Of a DNA stretch of 44,822 nucleotides, positions 24,404 through 32,768 are shown in pieces. The notes under the pieces were generated by a model. It did no database searches and was not told the origin of the DNA. It saw only the letters and a list, made by a program, of their open reading frames with translations. The DNA is from Desulfuromonadales bacterium (GTDB taxonomy: Bacteria; Desulfobacterota; Desulfuromonadia; Desulfuromonadales; BM103): positions 1 to 44,822 of the forward strand of contig JAMONP010000021.1 of the NCBI GenBank assembly GCA_027065695.1, in the 5' to 3' direction. Numbering within the stretch: the first letter of the stretch is position 1; every line of letters starts with the position of its first letter. Made by a program: the position numbers and the translations under genes.

Positions 24404-24730
24404 ATGTTTACAACAAATGCATATGCTATGGCCGGTGGGGCCGCACAGGAAGGTGGTGGTTCAGGAATGGAAGGGATCGTTATGCTGGTCATCATGTTTG
24501 CGATCTTTTATTTCTTGCTGATTCGTCCGCAACAGAAGCGTGCTAAGCAGCACAAAGAACTGGTGGGAAGTTTGAAGGCAGGTGATCAGGTGGTGACAGC
24601 CGGTGGAATTCATGGCAAAGTCACGGCGGTTCAGGACACCTTGGTTACCATGGAGATTGCCAGCAACGTTCGTGTTAAGGTTAACCGCAGTTCAATTGTC
24701 GGTACCAAGACTGATCAATTGGAAGAATAG
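24404..24730 (+). CDS. yajC: Preprotein translocase auxiliary subunit YajC
   Basis: Small membrane subunit of the SecDF-YajC complex. The 108-residue protein has a short glycine-rich N-terminus (MAGGAAQEGGGSGMEG), one membrane segment (IVMLVIMFAIFYFLLIRPQQKR, about 25-46) and the cytoplasmic YajC domain beginning with KAGDQVVTAGGIHGKVTAV. The RPQQKRAKxHxxLV junction is the family hallmark. GGGAGG precedes ATG 24404. It lies 66 bases after tgt and 129 before secD. Confidence 0.96.
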   Translation: MFTTNAYAMAGGAAQEGGGSGMEGIVMLVIMFAIFYFLLIRPQQKRAKQHKELVGSLKAGDQVVTAGGIHGKVTAVQDTLVTMEIASNVRVKVNRSSIVGTKTDQLEE

Positions 24731-24757
24731 CACAGTCGGAGGATGTAGGCTCTCTTT

Positions 24758-24838
24758 AGCAGGTCTCTTAAAGATTCACTTTAAAGAGTCAAAAACATCC
24801 TGCTAAATGATAATGGACGATCCGTCAATGGTGGATCG
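24758..24838 (+). other. Two hairpins in the yajC-secD spacer
   Basis: AGCAGG (24758-24763) pairs with CCTGCT (24799-24804) and encloses CTCTTAAAG/CTTTAAAGAG (one bulge). A second stem is CGATCC (24818-24823) with GGATCG (24833-24838), ending about ten bases before the secD ribosome site. Neither has a T-run, so RNA processing or translational control of secD is possible. Confidence 0.4.
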
Positions 24839-24859
24839 GTTGAAAGGAGATGCAACAGA

Positions 24860-26458
24860 ATGTCCAATAGTCTCAAGATTAGGACCGGCCTGGTGCTGTG
24901 CTGTATAGTGCTGGCCCTGGTTTCGCTCGGACCGACGTTCTTCGGCAGCAATCTGCCAGATTGGTGGCGTAAGGCCTTTGACCCGATTCACCTCGGTCTG
25001 GACCTGCAAGGCGGTATGCACCTGGTCCTCGGTGTTGAAGTCGATAAAGCCGTGGAAAGTCGCCTTGATACAATTGTTGACCAGACAGAAGTTCTGCTGC
25101 GCGAAAAGGATGTGATTTTCAAGCGGGTGGATCGTTCTCCCGGTGAACGCATTGTTGTTACTGTGTATGACGAGGACGCTGCCAGGCAAGTTGATGCCAT
25201 GATGGCGGAGGAATTCCCCAGTCTTGAATCGATGACATTGACATCAGAAGGCGGTTATATCCAGAAGAACTACCGTCTTAGCGACAATGAAATCGAGGCT
25301 GTGCGCGAATATGCAGTACGTCAAGCTCTTGAAACTCTACGCAATCGAGTTGATCAGTTCGGTGTCAGTGAACCGACCCTGCAGCGTCAGGCTAACAATC
25401 GTATCCTGATTCAGTTGCCTGGTGTCAAGGATCCTCAACGTGCCATTGCCCTGCTCGGCAAAACGGCACGCCTGGAGTTCAAGATGGTCATGGAGGATGC
25501 CAATCCGCAGGACGCCGTTGCCGGCAATCTTCCTCCTGGTGGTCAATTACTCTATGAACGCAATGTTGATCCGCGCACTGGGGCAGTTACCGAAATTCCT
25601 CTTGTTGTGGAAGACAAAACCAGCCTGACTGGCGACCTGCTTTCTGATGCCCAAGTGCGTATTGGTAATCGTTTTAACGATGCTTATGTCTCCATCGAAT
25701 TCAATGCCGTTGGTGCCAAACGTTTTGACCAGATTACCGCCGCCAATGTTGGCACACGGATGGCAATTGTACTTGATGATACAGTTTATTCGGCTCCGGT
25801 TATTCGCGAACGTATCTCTGGAGGCAGTGCTCAGATCAGCGGGAGCTTTACCGAGCAGGAGGCGACCGACCTGGCGATCATTTTGCGTGCTGGTTCTCTG
25901 CCGGCACCGGTTGAAATTCTCGAGAATCGTACTGTGGGACCATCTTTGGGCCAGGATTCGATCAACCAGGGGATCTTTTCTGTGCTGATCGGTGGACTTC
26001 TGGTCATAGTGGCCATGTTTATCTACTATAAGGTGTCCGGTTTGGTGGCTGACTTTGTGCTGGTTCTAAACCTGGTCTTTATCATGGCTATATTATCTAT
26101 TTTCGGGGCAACTCTGACACTCCCCGGGATCGCTGGTATTGTTTTGACTGTCGGTATGGCTGTTGATGCCAATGTTCTTATCTTTGAGCGCATCCGTGAA
26201 GAAGTGCGTTTGGGTCGAACGGCACGGGCGGCACTGGAAGCTGGTTTCGAAAAAGCAAAGCTGACAATTATTGATGCCAATGTCACAACACTGATTGCAG
26301 CTCTGGTCTTATTCCAGTTCGGCTCCGGGCCGGTTAAGGGCTTTGCTGTAACCTTGTCAGTGGGCATTGTCTGTTCTCTTTTTACGGCGGTTATTGTCTC
26401 TCGACTTATTTTCGATCTTTATCTGTCGCGCGGTAAAGTGGACCGTTTGAGTATTTAG
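24860..26458 (+). CDS. secD: Protein translocase subunit SecD
   Basis: Part of the proton-driven SecDF complex that helps pull secreted proteins out of the SecYEG channel. The 532-residue protein has TM1 near residues 8-25, then the D1 motif HLGLDLQGGMHLVLGVEV, a large periplasmic part and five C-terminal membrane segments. In the latter, GIAGIVLTVGMAVDANVLIFERIREE is the D4 region with the conserved Asp, followed by ANVTTLIAALVLFQFGSGPVKGFAVTL. AAGGAG lies nine bases before ATG 24860. secF follows after 20 bases. Confidence 0.97.
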   Translation: MSNSLKIRTGLVLCCIVLALVSLGPTFFGSNLPDWWRKAFDPIHLGLDLQGGMHLVLGVEVDKAVESRLDTIVDQTEVLLREKDVIFKRVDRSPGERIVVTVYDEDAARQVDAMMAEEFPSLESMTLTSEGGYIQKNYRLSDNEIEAVREYAVRQALETLRNRVDQFGVSEPTLQRQANNRILIQLPGVKDPQRAIALLGKTARLEFKMVMEDANPQDAVAGNLPPGGQLLYERNVDPRTGAVTEIPLVVEDKTSLTGDLLSDAQVRIGNRFNDAYVSIEFNAVGAKRFDQITAANVGTRMAIVLDDTVYSAPVIRERISGGSAQISGSFTEQEATDLAIILRAGSLPAPVEILENRTVGPSLGQDSINQGIFSVLIGGLLVIVAMFIYYKVSGLVADFVLVLNLVFIMAILSIFGATLTLPGIAGIVLTVGMAVDANVLIFERIREEVRLGRTARAALEAGFEKAKLTIIDANVTTLIAALVLFQFGSGPVKGFAVTLSVGIVCSLFTAVIVSRLIFDLYLSRGKVDRLSI

Positions 26459-26478
26459 TGAGTCTCTAGGAGTTTTTA

Positions 26479-27408
26479 ATGCAGATTATCAAGCACGATA
26501 TTAACATCGATTTTGTCGGCAAGCGTAAGCTGGCTCTGATTCTGTCCGGTGTTCTCATTCTTATTGGCATGGCATCGTTGATAGTCAACGGTGGCCCGAA
26601 ATATGGTATCGACTTTGTCGGTGGCACTCTGGTGCAGGTCAAGTTTACCGAGAGTACTGATCCAGCCAAAATCAAGGACAGCCTTGCCTCTCTGGATCTC
26701 GGCTCTGTGGTTGTCCAGAGTTTTGGTGATGATCCCAAAGAATTTTTGATCAGGGTTCAGGTAACGGATAAAGACAAGAATCTCTCCGGCAAGATTTCCG
26801 GCAACCTTAATATGGTTTACGGCGAGGGTTCGGTTGATATCCGCCGTATGGAGATGGTTGGTCCTCAGGTAGGTAAGGACCTGCGTCAGAAAGGCATTCT
26901 TTCAATCGTTTATGCCATGATCGGTATTCTGATCTATATCTCCTGGCGTTTTGAACTGCGCTTTGCGATCGGTGCTATTCTCGCTTTGGTACATGACATG
27001 CTGATCACACTCGGTGCGTTTTCAATCACTGGCCGGGAAATTGATCTGCCAATTATTGCTGCGTTCCTGGCAATTATCGGCTATTCGTTGAATGATACGA
27101 TTATTGTCTATGACCGGATTCGTGAAAATTACGGCAAGCACAAGAAGAAGGGCTTTGCTACAGTTGTCAATCGTTCGATTAATGAAACTCTATCGCGAAC
27201 CATTTTGACCTCGGGAACAACGCTACTGGTTGTTCTGGCCCTCTTTATCTTCGGCGGTGGTGTAATCCATAACTTTGCATTCGCTATGCTTGTAGGGATT
27301 CTGATCGGTACCTACTCCTCGATTTTTGTTGCCAGTCCGGTGCTGATTCTTTGGGATGATTATCGTGCCAGTAAGAAGAAAAAGGTGGCTGCTGAAGGAA
27401 GTAGTTAA
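26479..27408 (+). CDS. secF: Protein translocase subunit SecF
   Basis: SecD partner in protein export. The 309-residue protein has TM1 (KLALILSGVLILIGMASLIV), the F1 motif YGIDFVGGTLVQVKF, then VGPQVGKDLRQKGI and five further membrane segments including the RND-like IIAAFLAIIGYSLNDTIIVYDRIREN and SRTILTSGTTLLVVLALFIFGG. The C-terminal tail is lysine-rich (RASKKKKVAAEGSS). The ribosome site AGGAG is seven or so bases before ATG 26479. The stop codon overlaps the ATG of a 35-codon frame. Confidence 0.97.
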   Translation: MQIIKHDINIDFVGKRKLALILSGVLILIGMASLIVNGGPKYGIDFVGGTLVQVKFTESTDPAKIKDSLASLDLGSVVVQSFGDDPKEFLIRVQVTDKDKNLSGKISGNLNMVYGEGSVDIRRMEMVGPQVGKDLRQKGILSIVYAMIGILIYISWRFELRFAIGAILALVHDMLITLGAFSITGREIDLPIIAAFLAIIGYSLNDTIIVYDRIRENYGKHKKKGFATVVNRSINETLSRTILTSGTTLLVVLALFIFGGGVIHNFAFAMLVGILIGTYSSIFVASPVLILWDDYRASKKKKVAAEGSS

Positions 27409-27515
27409 TGAAAAAAGAGACTCTGTTGATCGTTGTTGTGACCCTGGTTGCCGGTTCTGACCTGGTTCGCCAGGATCTGGAGTTCTTGAGGACTCATCCA
27501 CCGGTTCAGAAATAA
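27408..27515 (+). CDS. Possible 35-residue protein coupled to secF
   Basis: An ATG overlaps the secF stop (TAATG) and opens a 35-codon frame that ends exactly before the operon terminator. The product begins MKKETLLIVVVTLVAGSDL, with a basic start and a hydrophobic stretch long enough for part of a membrane segment, then RQDLEFLRTHPPVQK. The ribosome site would be the GAAGGAAG inside the end of secF, nine bases upstream. Position, coupling and terminator favour a real small membrane peptide. The length makes chance equally arguable, and I recognise no family. Confidence 0.45.
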   Translation: MKKETLLIVVVTLVAGSDLVRQDLEFLRTHPPVQK

Positions 27516-27522
27516 CATAAAT

Positions 27523-27556
27523 CGGGTCGGAATTTGCTTCCGGCCCGTTTCTATTT
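27523..27556 (+). terminator. Intrinsic terminator of the queA-secF run
   Basis: CGGGTCGGAA (27523-27532) pairs with TTCCGGCCCG (27538-27547), with one G-U pair, followed by the T-rich TTTCTATTT. Confidence 0.75.
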
Positions 27557-27561
27557 GTAGA

Positions 27562-28485
27562 ATGCTTTTTATGCCTCATTCTTATTTATTCTCTTCTCGA
27601 TATATTCTCCTCGGTTTTTTTTGTCTGTTTCTTGCCGGATGTCTTTCTGCTCAGGCTCCACTTGCTGGTAATGAAACCGTGCGCGGAGTTCTGCATGGTG
27701 AGTTAGTTTGGCAAGGTGACATCTTTGTCGCCGGTGATGTGGTTTTGGCAGATGACGTCAGGCTGACTATCCTGCCAGGAACCAGGGTGCGCTTTATGCC
27801 ACCTGATACTGGTCCAGATGAATTGGTTAAACATCCGAACTTTTTCGGTAATGAACTGATTATTCAAGGGAAAGTATATGCTGTTGGAACGTATTCTGAA
27901 CCGATTATCTTTGAATCCTTTGATCCTGCTGCTCCGGCGGGTGCTTGGGGTGCCATTAATATTGAAGGAAGTCAGGAAGCTGTTTTTGAATACTGTATCT
28001 TTCGTCAGGCAGACAGTGCTGTGCACAGTCGGGATTCGCAGGTATATATAGAGCAGTCTATTTTTGAGAACAATCTGGTCGCTATTCGTTTTCATTCTTC
28101 GGAAATTCTTATCGAACATAACCTGCTGCGCAACAACCGCACCGGTATACGTTTTCATTTCGGCTCGCCGGTCATCTGTGAAAATGAATTCCGCGATAAT
28201 AACGTCAATCTCTTTATCACTTCTTATCCCCGTGACTACCACATAGAAAACAATTCTTTCGGTTTGCCCACAGAGTATCATGTGGCTTTCGGTGAGGAGG
28301 TTCCGGAAGATGTCCTCTTGCCGCGCAACTTCTGGGAATACTCTGAGTCGGTCTCTCCTGACGATTTTTTTTACGATGGCCGCCGCAGCCCCTATCTCGG
28401 CCGTGTACTGCTTGAGCCATTACGCATGCTACCCTCAACCCAGGCAGGCCCCTCAACCCCGGCAGGTTCACCTTGGAACCCGTAA
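27562..28485 (+). CDS. Parallel beta-helix lipoprotein
   Basis: A 307-residue lipoprotein. The signal peptide contains ILLGFFCLFLAGC, with a clear lipobox (LAGC), so the protein is anchored in an envelope membrane. The body has short beta-strand repeats typical of right-handed parallel beta-helix or PbH1 proteins: GVLHGELVWQGDIFVAGDVVL, LTILPGTRVRF, AINIEGSQEAVFEYCIF, AVHSRDSQVYIEQSIF, AIRFHSSEILIEHNLLRNN and GIRFHFGSPVICENEF. Such folds often bind or cut polysaccharide, but no active site is evident. The C-terminus is proline-rich, with a near-repeat of GPSTPAG. The frame overlaps the recJ start by 13 bases. Start at 27562 or ATG 27571. Confidence 0.82.
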   Translation: MLFMPHSYLFSSRYILLGFFCLFLAGCLSAQAPLAGNETVRGVLHGELVWQGDIFVAGDVVLADDVRLTILPGTRVRFMPPDTGPDELVKHPNFFGNELIIQGKVYAVGTYSEPIIFESFDPAAPAGAWGAINIEGSQEAVFEYCIFRQADSAVHSRDSQVYIEQSIFENNLVAIRFHSSEILIEHNLLRNNRTGIRFHFGSPVICENEFRDNNVNLFITSYPRDYHIENNSFGLPTEYHVAFGEEVPEDVLLPRNFWEYSESVSPDDFFYDGRRSPYLGRVLLEPLRMLPSTQAGPSTPAGSPWNP

Positions 28486-30197
28486 CCAAACGCCTCTGGG
28501 TATCGCGTAACGACTCGCCCGATTTTTCCGCGTTAAAAGAATTTCAGGAGCAGTTGCATTTATCACCTTTTGTCGCCCGGCTGTTGATCGGTCGCGAATA
28601 TTCCCTTGAATCTGCCAGACAATTTCTGGACGCACGTCTCGCCGATCTTCCAGATCCTTTTCTACTTCCAGATATGGACGTTGCTGTTACTCGTCTCCAT
28701 GTAGCCATTGAAAAGGGTGAAAAAATCGCTGTGCATGGTGATTATGATGTCGATGGCATCACAGGCACAGTTTTGCTCTTTGCAGGTCTCGGTGCTCTGG
28801 GCGGGTGTGACATTGAGTATCACATTCCTTTGCGTCTGCGCGACGGATATGGAATCTCTGCGCAGGCTTTGCAAGCAGCCGCTAAAAAGGGGACACGGGT
28901 TGTCGTTTCCGTTGATTGTGGTGTATCGGCTCATGCTGAAGCAGATCTGGCAAAAGAGTATGGTATCGACTTGATCATCACCGACCATCACCAGCCGCCA
29001 CCCACACTGCCGGATGCTTTGGCAGTGATCAACCCACAGCGAGAAGACTCGGATTTCCCATTTCAGAATCTGGCCGGTGTCGGTGTGGCTTTCTTCCTCC
29101 TGATTGCCCTGCGTAAACGCCTTCGTGATGCCGGTTGGTTCACCCATCGCTCGGAGCCGGATTTGCGCCAGTATCTTGATCTGGTGGCGCTCGGAACCAT
29201 TGCTGATCTGGTTCCTTTGCAAGGAATCAATCGCACCCTGACACGGCACGGCCTGGTATTGTTGGAGTCTGGCCAGCGTGTCGGTGTGCGGGCGCTCAAG
29301 CAAGTAGCTGGTGTCAAAGAGGTGAGTTGCAGCGCGGTTGGTTTTCAGTTGGCACCTCGCCTTAACGCTGCTGGACGCATGGAAGATGCTGCTCTTGGAG
29401 TTGAACTGCTTCTGGAACAGGATATGATTCGTGCCTTGAATGCGGCACGTTATCTGGACCAATGCAATCGTGAGCGTCGAGAGCTTGAAAAACAGACACT
29501 GCAGCAGGCAGAAGTAGCCGTTTCAGCGATTTCGCTAGATCATACTCACTCAATTGTGCTCGCTGGTGAGGGTTGGCACCCCGGGGTAATAGGTATTGTC
29601 GCCAGCCGCTTGGTTGACCGTTATTATCGACCAACAGTGTTGATATCTCTGGATGGTGACAGCGGCAAAGGTTCGGCACGTTCGATTCGTGGCTATCATC
29701 TCTACCAGGGGCTACAGGCTTGCAGTGACTATCTTTCAGGATTCGGAGGTCATGAGATGGCCGCCGGGATGAGTCTCAGTAAAGATCAAATTGCTGGTTT
29801 CTCCACGGCCCTGGAAGCACACGCCAGGACAGAACTCTCTGCTGATGACCTGATGCCAAAGCTCCGTCATGATGGCATCCTGCTGCTGGAAGAAATTGAT
29901 CTCGGCATACTTCGTCAACTGGAAGGGCTGGCTCCTTTCGGAATGGGGAATCCAGAGCCGTTGCTGGTCGTTGAATCAGTGCGTGCCATGCGGGTGCAGA
30001 CTGTCGGTGACAATCATCTCCGCTTCACTGTCTGCCAGGGGGCGTTCAGTCATCCGGCAATCGCTTTCGGCATGCTTGAAAGGCGTGATGAATTGCAAGG
30101 GGAGGTAGACTTATTGGTTACCCCGCAAATCAACCGCTACAATGGCCGAGAGATGGTGCAGTTGCGGGTGAAAGATGTCAGATCGACCCCTTCCTAA
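28473..30197 (+). CDS. recJ: Single-stranded-DNA-specific exonuclease RecJ
   Basis: 5'-3' exonuclease on single-stranded DNA in recombination and mismatch repair. The 574-residue protein has the DHH phosphoesterase motifs in order: I (HGDYDVDGITGT), II (VVSVDCGVSAH), III (ITDHHQPP) and the following VINPQRED, then VALGTIADLVPL. The DHHA1 domain has GEGWHPGVIGIVASRLVDRYYRPTVLIS and SGFGGHEMAAGMSL. A C-terminal OB-like domain includes FGMGNPEPLLVVE. The start is TTG 28473, with only a weak AGG upstream, inside the end of the lipoprotein gene. It converges on the aminotransferase with a three-base gap. Confidence 0.96.
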   Translation: MEPVTKRLWVSRNDSPDFSALKEFQEQLHLSPFVARLLIGREYSLESARQFLDARLADLPDPFLLPDMDVAVTRLHVAIEKGEKIAVHGDYDVDGITGTVLLFAGLGALGGCDIEYHIPLRLRDGYGISAQALQAAAKKGTRVVVSVDCGVSAHAEADLAKEYGIDLIITDHHQPPPTLPDALAVINPQREDSDFPFQNLAGVGVAFFLLIALRKRLRDAGWFTHRSEPDLRQYLDLVALGTIADLVPLQGINRTLTRHGLVLLESGQRVGVRALKQVAGVKEVSCSAVGFQLAPRLNAAGRMEDAALGVELLLEQDMIRALNAARYLDQCNRERRELEKQTLQQAEVAVSAISLDHTHSIVLAGEGWHPGVIGIVASRLVDRYYRPTVLISLDGDSGKGSARSIRGYHLYQGLQACSDYLSGFGGHEMAAGMSLSKDQIAGFSTALEAHARTELSADDLMPKLRHDGILLLEEIDLGILRQLEGLAPFGMGNPEPLLVVESVRAMRVQTVGDNHLRFTVCQGAFSHPAIAFGMLERRDELQGEVDLLVTPQINRYNGREMVQLRVKDVRSTPS

Positions 30198-30200
30198 CCA

Positions 30201-31397
30201 TTATCCTGCCTTTAAGCCTGAAACCTCCGCCAGCTTCTTCCACGCTGGCAAGCTGCGCTCAATGATCCCCATATCGACACAATAGGCGATGCGGAAATAA
30301 CCTGGCGCCCCGAATCCAGAGCCTGGAACGAGTAGAATATTGTGCTTCTGCGCCAATCGCACGAATTCAACATCATCAGCAACAGGCGATTTGGGGAAGA
30401 GATAAAACCCGCCACCCGGCTTAACCATGCTGAAGCCAAGATCGGTCAGATGGTTATAGAGCAGATCTCGTTTTTCCTGATATTCATCAATATTAACGCT
30501 TTCCTTTTGCAGAGTTGCCACCAGGCGTTGCATCAGGGCAGGGGCGTTGACAAAACCTAACACGCGATTGCAGAAGACAGCCCCTTCCATAAAGAGCTCA
30601 ACTTCATCCATGGCTGGATTGGCGGCCAGGAAACCGATGCGCTCTCCCGGCAGGGCCAGGTCTTTTGAGTGTGATGTCACCATGATAGCATTGCGAATAT
30701 ATTTGAAAACCGGTGGTACAATGGTCCCATCGAAGGCCAGTCGTGCATAGGGTTCGTCAGAAATGACATATAGGCTTCGATCAAGTTCGACCTGTTTGCG
30801 TTCAAGCATCTGGCCTAAGGCGGCAAGAGTCTCTGCGCTGTAGACTACTCCGGTTGGGTTGTTTGGTGAATTAATGATTATGGCCCTGGTGTTGTCCGTA
30901 ATCGCAGCCTCAATGGTGTCAATGTCAGGTTGGAAGGTCGCCGGGTCCGTCCAGACTTCGGTTGTGACTCCACCATGATTGTCGACGTAGAATTTATATT
31001 CGACGAAAAAAGGTGCCAGGATAATCACCTCTTCGCCAGGATTGAGAATCGTCTTTAAGGTGACATTTAGAGCACCACCGGCACCGCAGGTCATAATGAT
31101 GTGGCTGGAATTGACTGGAGTGCCGGAGTTTTCAGCAAGACGCTTCGCAACTGCAGCGCGAGTCTCTTCGTAACCAGCATTATTCATGTAACGATGCATA
31201 CCGGTGACAGGTAGTTCGGCTATGCGGCGTAATTCACGATGAAAAGCTGCCGGTGGTTCCACGGAGGGATTGCCGAGAGTGAAATCATAAATATTCTCTG
31301 CACCATATTTAGCAGTCAGGGCAGCACCCTCCTCGAACATGCGGCGGATCCAGGAAGAGCGTTCTATGGCAGCACTTACTTTGCTAGCGATTGTCAT
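30201..31397 (-). CDS. PLP-dependent aminotransferase, class I/II
   Basis: Fold-type I aminotransferase of 398 residues, AspC/ArAT-like. Diagnostic parts are IYDFTLGNPSVEPP near the N-terminus, GMHRYMNNAGYEETRAAVA, the glycine loop TCGAGGALNVTLK, NSPNNPTGVVYS with the cofactor-binding Asn, SDEPYARL and the Schiff-base Lys in SHSKDLALPGERIGFL. The C-terminal Arg for the substrate carboxylate lies in PGYFRIAYCV. Substrate cannot be fixed by eye; aspartate, alanine or aromatic amino acids are all possible. It is divergently oriented to pheA with a repeat-bearing spacer between them, so an aromatic role is a weak contextual hint only. Confidence 0.9.
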   Translation of the reverse strand: MTIASKVSAAIERSSWIRRMFEEGAALTAKYGAENIYDFTLGNPSVEPPAAFHRELRRIAELPVTGMHRYMNNAGYEETRAAVAKRLAENSGTPVNSSHIIMTCGAGGALNVTLKTILNPGEEVIILAPFFVEYKFYVDNHGGVTTEVWTDPATFQPDIDTIEAAITDNTRAIIINSPNNPTGVVYSAETLAALGQMLERKQVELDRSLYVISDEPYARLAFDGTIVPPVFKYIRNAIMVTSHSKDLALPGERIGFLAANPAMDEVELFMEGAVFCNRVLGFVNAPALMQRLVATLQKESVNIDEYQEKRDLLYNHLTDLGFSMVKPGGGFYLFPKSPVADDVEFVRLAQKHNILLVPGSGFGAPGYFRIAYCVDMGIIERSLPAWKKLAEVSGLKAG

Positions 31398-31535
31398 GGA
31401 TAAAACCTCACATAATGTTTGTATTTACAGGAATTGCGAGTTTAACGATGACGAAGCCATTGGTCAATAAACATTGCGATGTGTGAGCCTGGAGTCTGAG
31501 AAAAGGCAGGATCAAGGTTATGGTTTAAAGGTTTC

Positions 31536-31566
31536 CGCGTTCCTCGTCCCGCGTCCCGCGTCTCGG
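31536..31566 (-). repeat. Heptamer tandem repeat array (GGACGNG)
   Basis: On the plus strand the units read CGCGTTC, CTCGTCC, CGCGTCC, CGCGTCT and CGG. Read on the minus strand this is a 7-base unit close to GGGACGC/GGGACGA, the same unit as at 33650-33680. It lies in the spacer before pheA. Confidence 0.75.
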
Positions 31567-31637
31567 CCTTTAACTTGCTTTTTAATGATTCCTGGGATAG
31601 ATTCACAACTCTTAAAATGCTGGAAAGGATGGTTCGC

Positions 31638-32711
31638 TTGGACGAAAAGAAACTCCAGAAGTTACGACAACGTATTGATACTCTAGATGATCAGATTCTC
31701 GACCTGCTCAATAGTCGTGCTGAGGTTGTTGTAGAGGTCGGTAAGACTAAACAGAAGAGCCATGGTGATTACTATGTGCCGAGTCGTGAGAGAGCAATTT
31801 ATGAACGTCTGATTGCCGGTAATCCCGGACCTTTTCCTGACGAAGGTATCCAGCGGGTTTTCCGTGAAATCATCTCAGCGTCACTGTCATTGGAGCAGCC
31901 TCTCAAGGTGGCTTTCCTGGGTCCTAAGGCAACTTATACTCATGTCGCCGCTATGCAGCAATTTGGTCTTTCCGCTCAACTTGTGCCACTGAAAAGCATT
32001 CCATCCATTTTTGATGAAGTCAGCCGGGGAAGGTCCAGTTACGGCGTGGTTCCTGTTGAGAATTCTAACGAGGGTGTGGTTTCCCATACCCTCGATATGT
32101 TTATGTCCTCGGATCTCAAGGTTATTGCCGAAATCCTTTTACCGATAACCCATGACCTGCTGAATCTTTCTGGACAAACTGGCGATATCCGCAAAGTGAT
32201 TTCTCATCCACAGGCTATTGGTCAGTGTCGTTCCTGGCTGGAAGAGAACCTTGCTGAAATCCCGCTGGTAGATACATTGAGTACGGCTTCTGCTGCCCAG
32301 CAGGCTGCCGAAGATGCCAACGTTGCCGCGATTGCCAGTGAAGCAGCCGCTTCGCTGTACGGATTGCGGGTGGTCAAACAGAAAATTGAGGACAATCCGA
32401 ATAATTTTACGCGATTCTTGATCATCGGCAGTGAAATGCAAGGTCCGAGTGGCAATGACAAGACGTCGATCATGTTCAGTGTCAAGGATCAGGCGGGTAT
32501 CCTTTATCATATGCTGGAACCCTTCAGTACACGTGACATTAACCTGGCCAAGATTGAGAGTCGCCCTATGAAAGGCAAAGCGTGGGAGTATATCTTTTTC
32601 CTTGATATGGTGGGGCATGTTCAAGATCAGAAGATTGCGGACGCTGTTGAGGAACTCCGTGGTTATTGTCAGTTTCTGAAGGTACTTGGTTCATATCCGA
32701 AGGCAAGGTGA
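31638..32711 (+). CDS. pheA: Bifunctional chorismate mutase/prephenate dehydratase (P-protein)
   Basis: Makes phenylpyruvate from chorismate. Chorismate mutase domain (about residues 1-85): KLRQRIDTLDDQILDLLNSRAEVVVEVGKTKQ. Prephenate dehydratase domain (about 90-270): VAFLGPKATYTHVAA, YGVVPVENSNEGVVSHTLDMF and NNFTRFLIIG, with the catalytic Thr-Arg-Phe. The C-terminal ACT domain (about 275-355) for Phe feedback contains GILYHMLEPFSTRDINLAKIESRPMKGKAWEYIFFLDM. The frame is open from TTG 31575, with ATG at 31617 and 31629. I prefer TTG 31638 (MDEKKLQKL) because GGAAAGG sits nine bases upstream and homologues start there. It is first in the pheA-tyrA-aroA series. Confidence 0.96.
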   Translation: MDEKKLQKLRQRIDTLDDQILDLLNSRAEVVVEVGKTKQKSHGDYYVPSRERAIYERLIAGNPGPFPDEGIQRVFREIISASLSLEQPLKVAFLGPKATYTHVAAMQQFGLSAQLVPLKSIPSIFDEVSRGRSSYGVVPVENSNEGVVSHTLDMFMSSDLKVIAEILLPITHDLLNLSGQTGDIRKVISHPQAIGQCRSWLEENLAEIPLVDTLSTASAAQQAAEDANVAAIASEAAASLYGLRVVKQKIEDNPNNFTRFLIIGSEMQGPSGNDKTSIMFSVKDQAGILYHMLEPFSTRDINLAKIESRPMKGKAWEYIFFLDMVGHVQDQKIADAVEELRGYCQFLKVLGSYPKAR

Positions 32712-32768
32712 CTGGGACAGTGGACGGGGAACTGATTCTTGTGGGCTTGATAGCTAATAATTGAGAAT

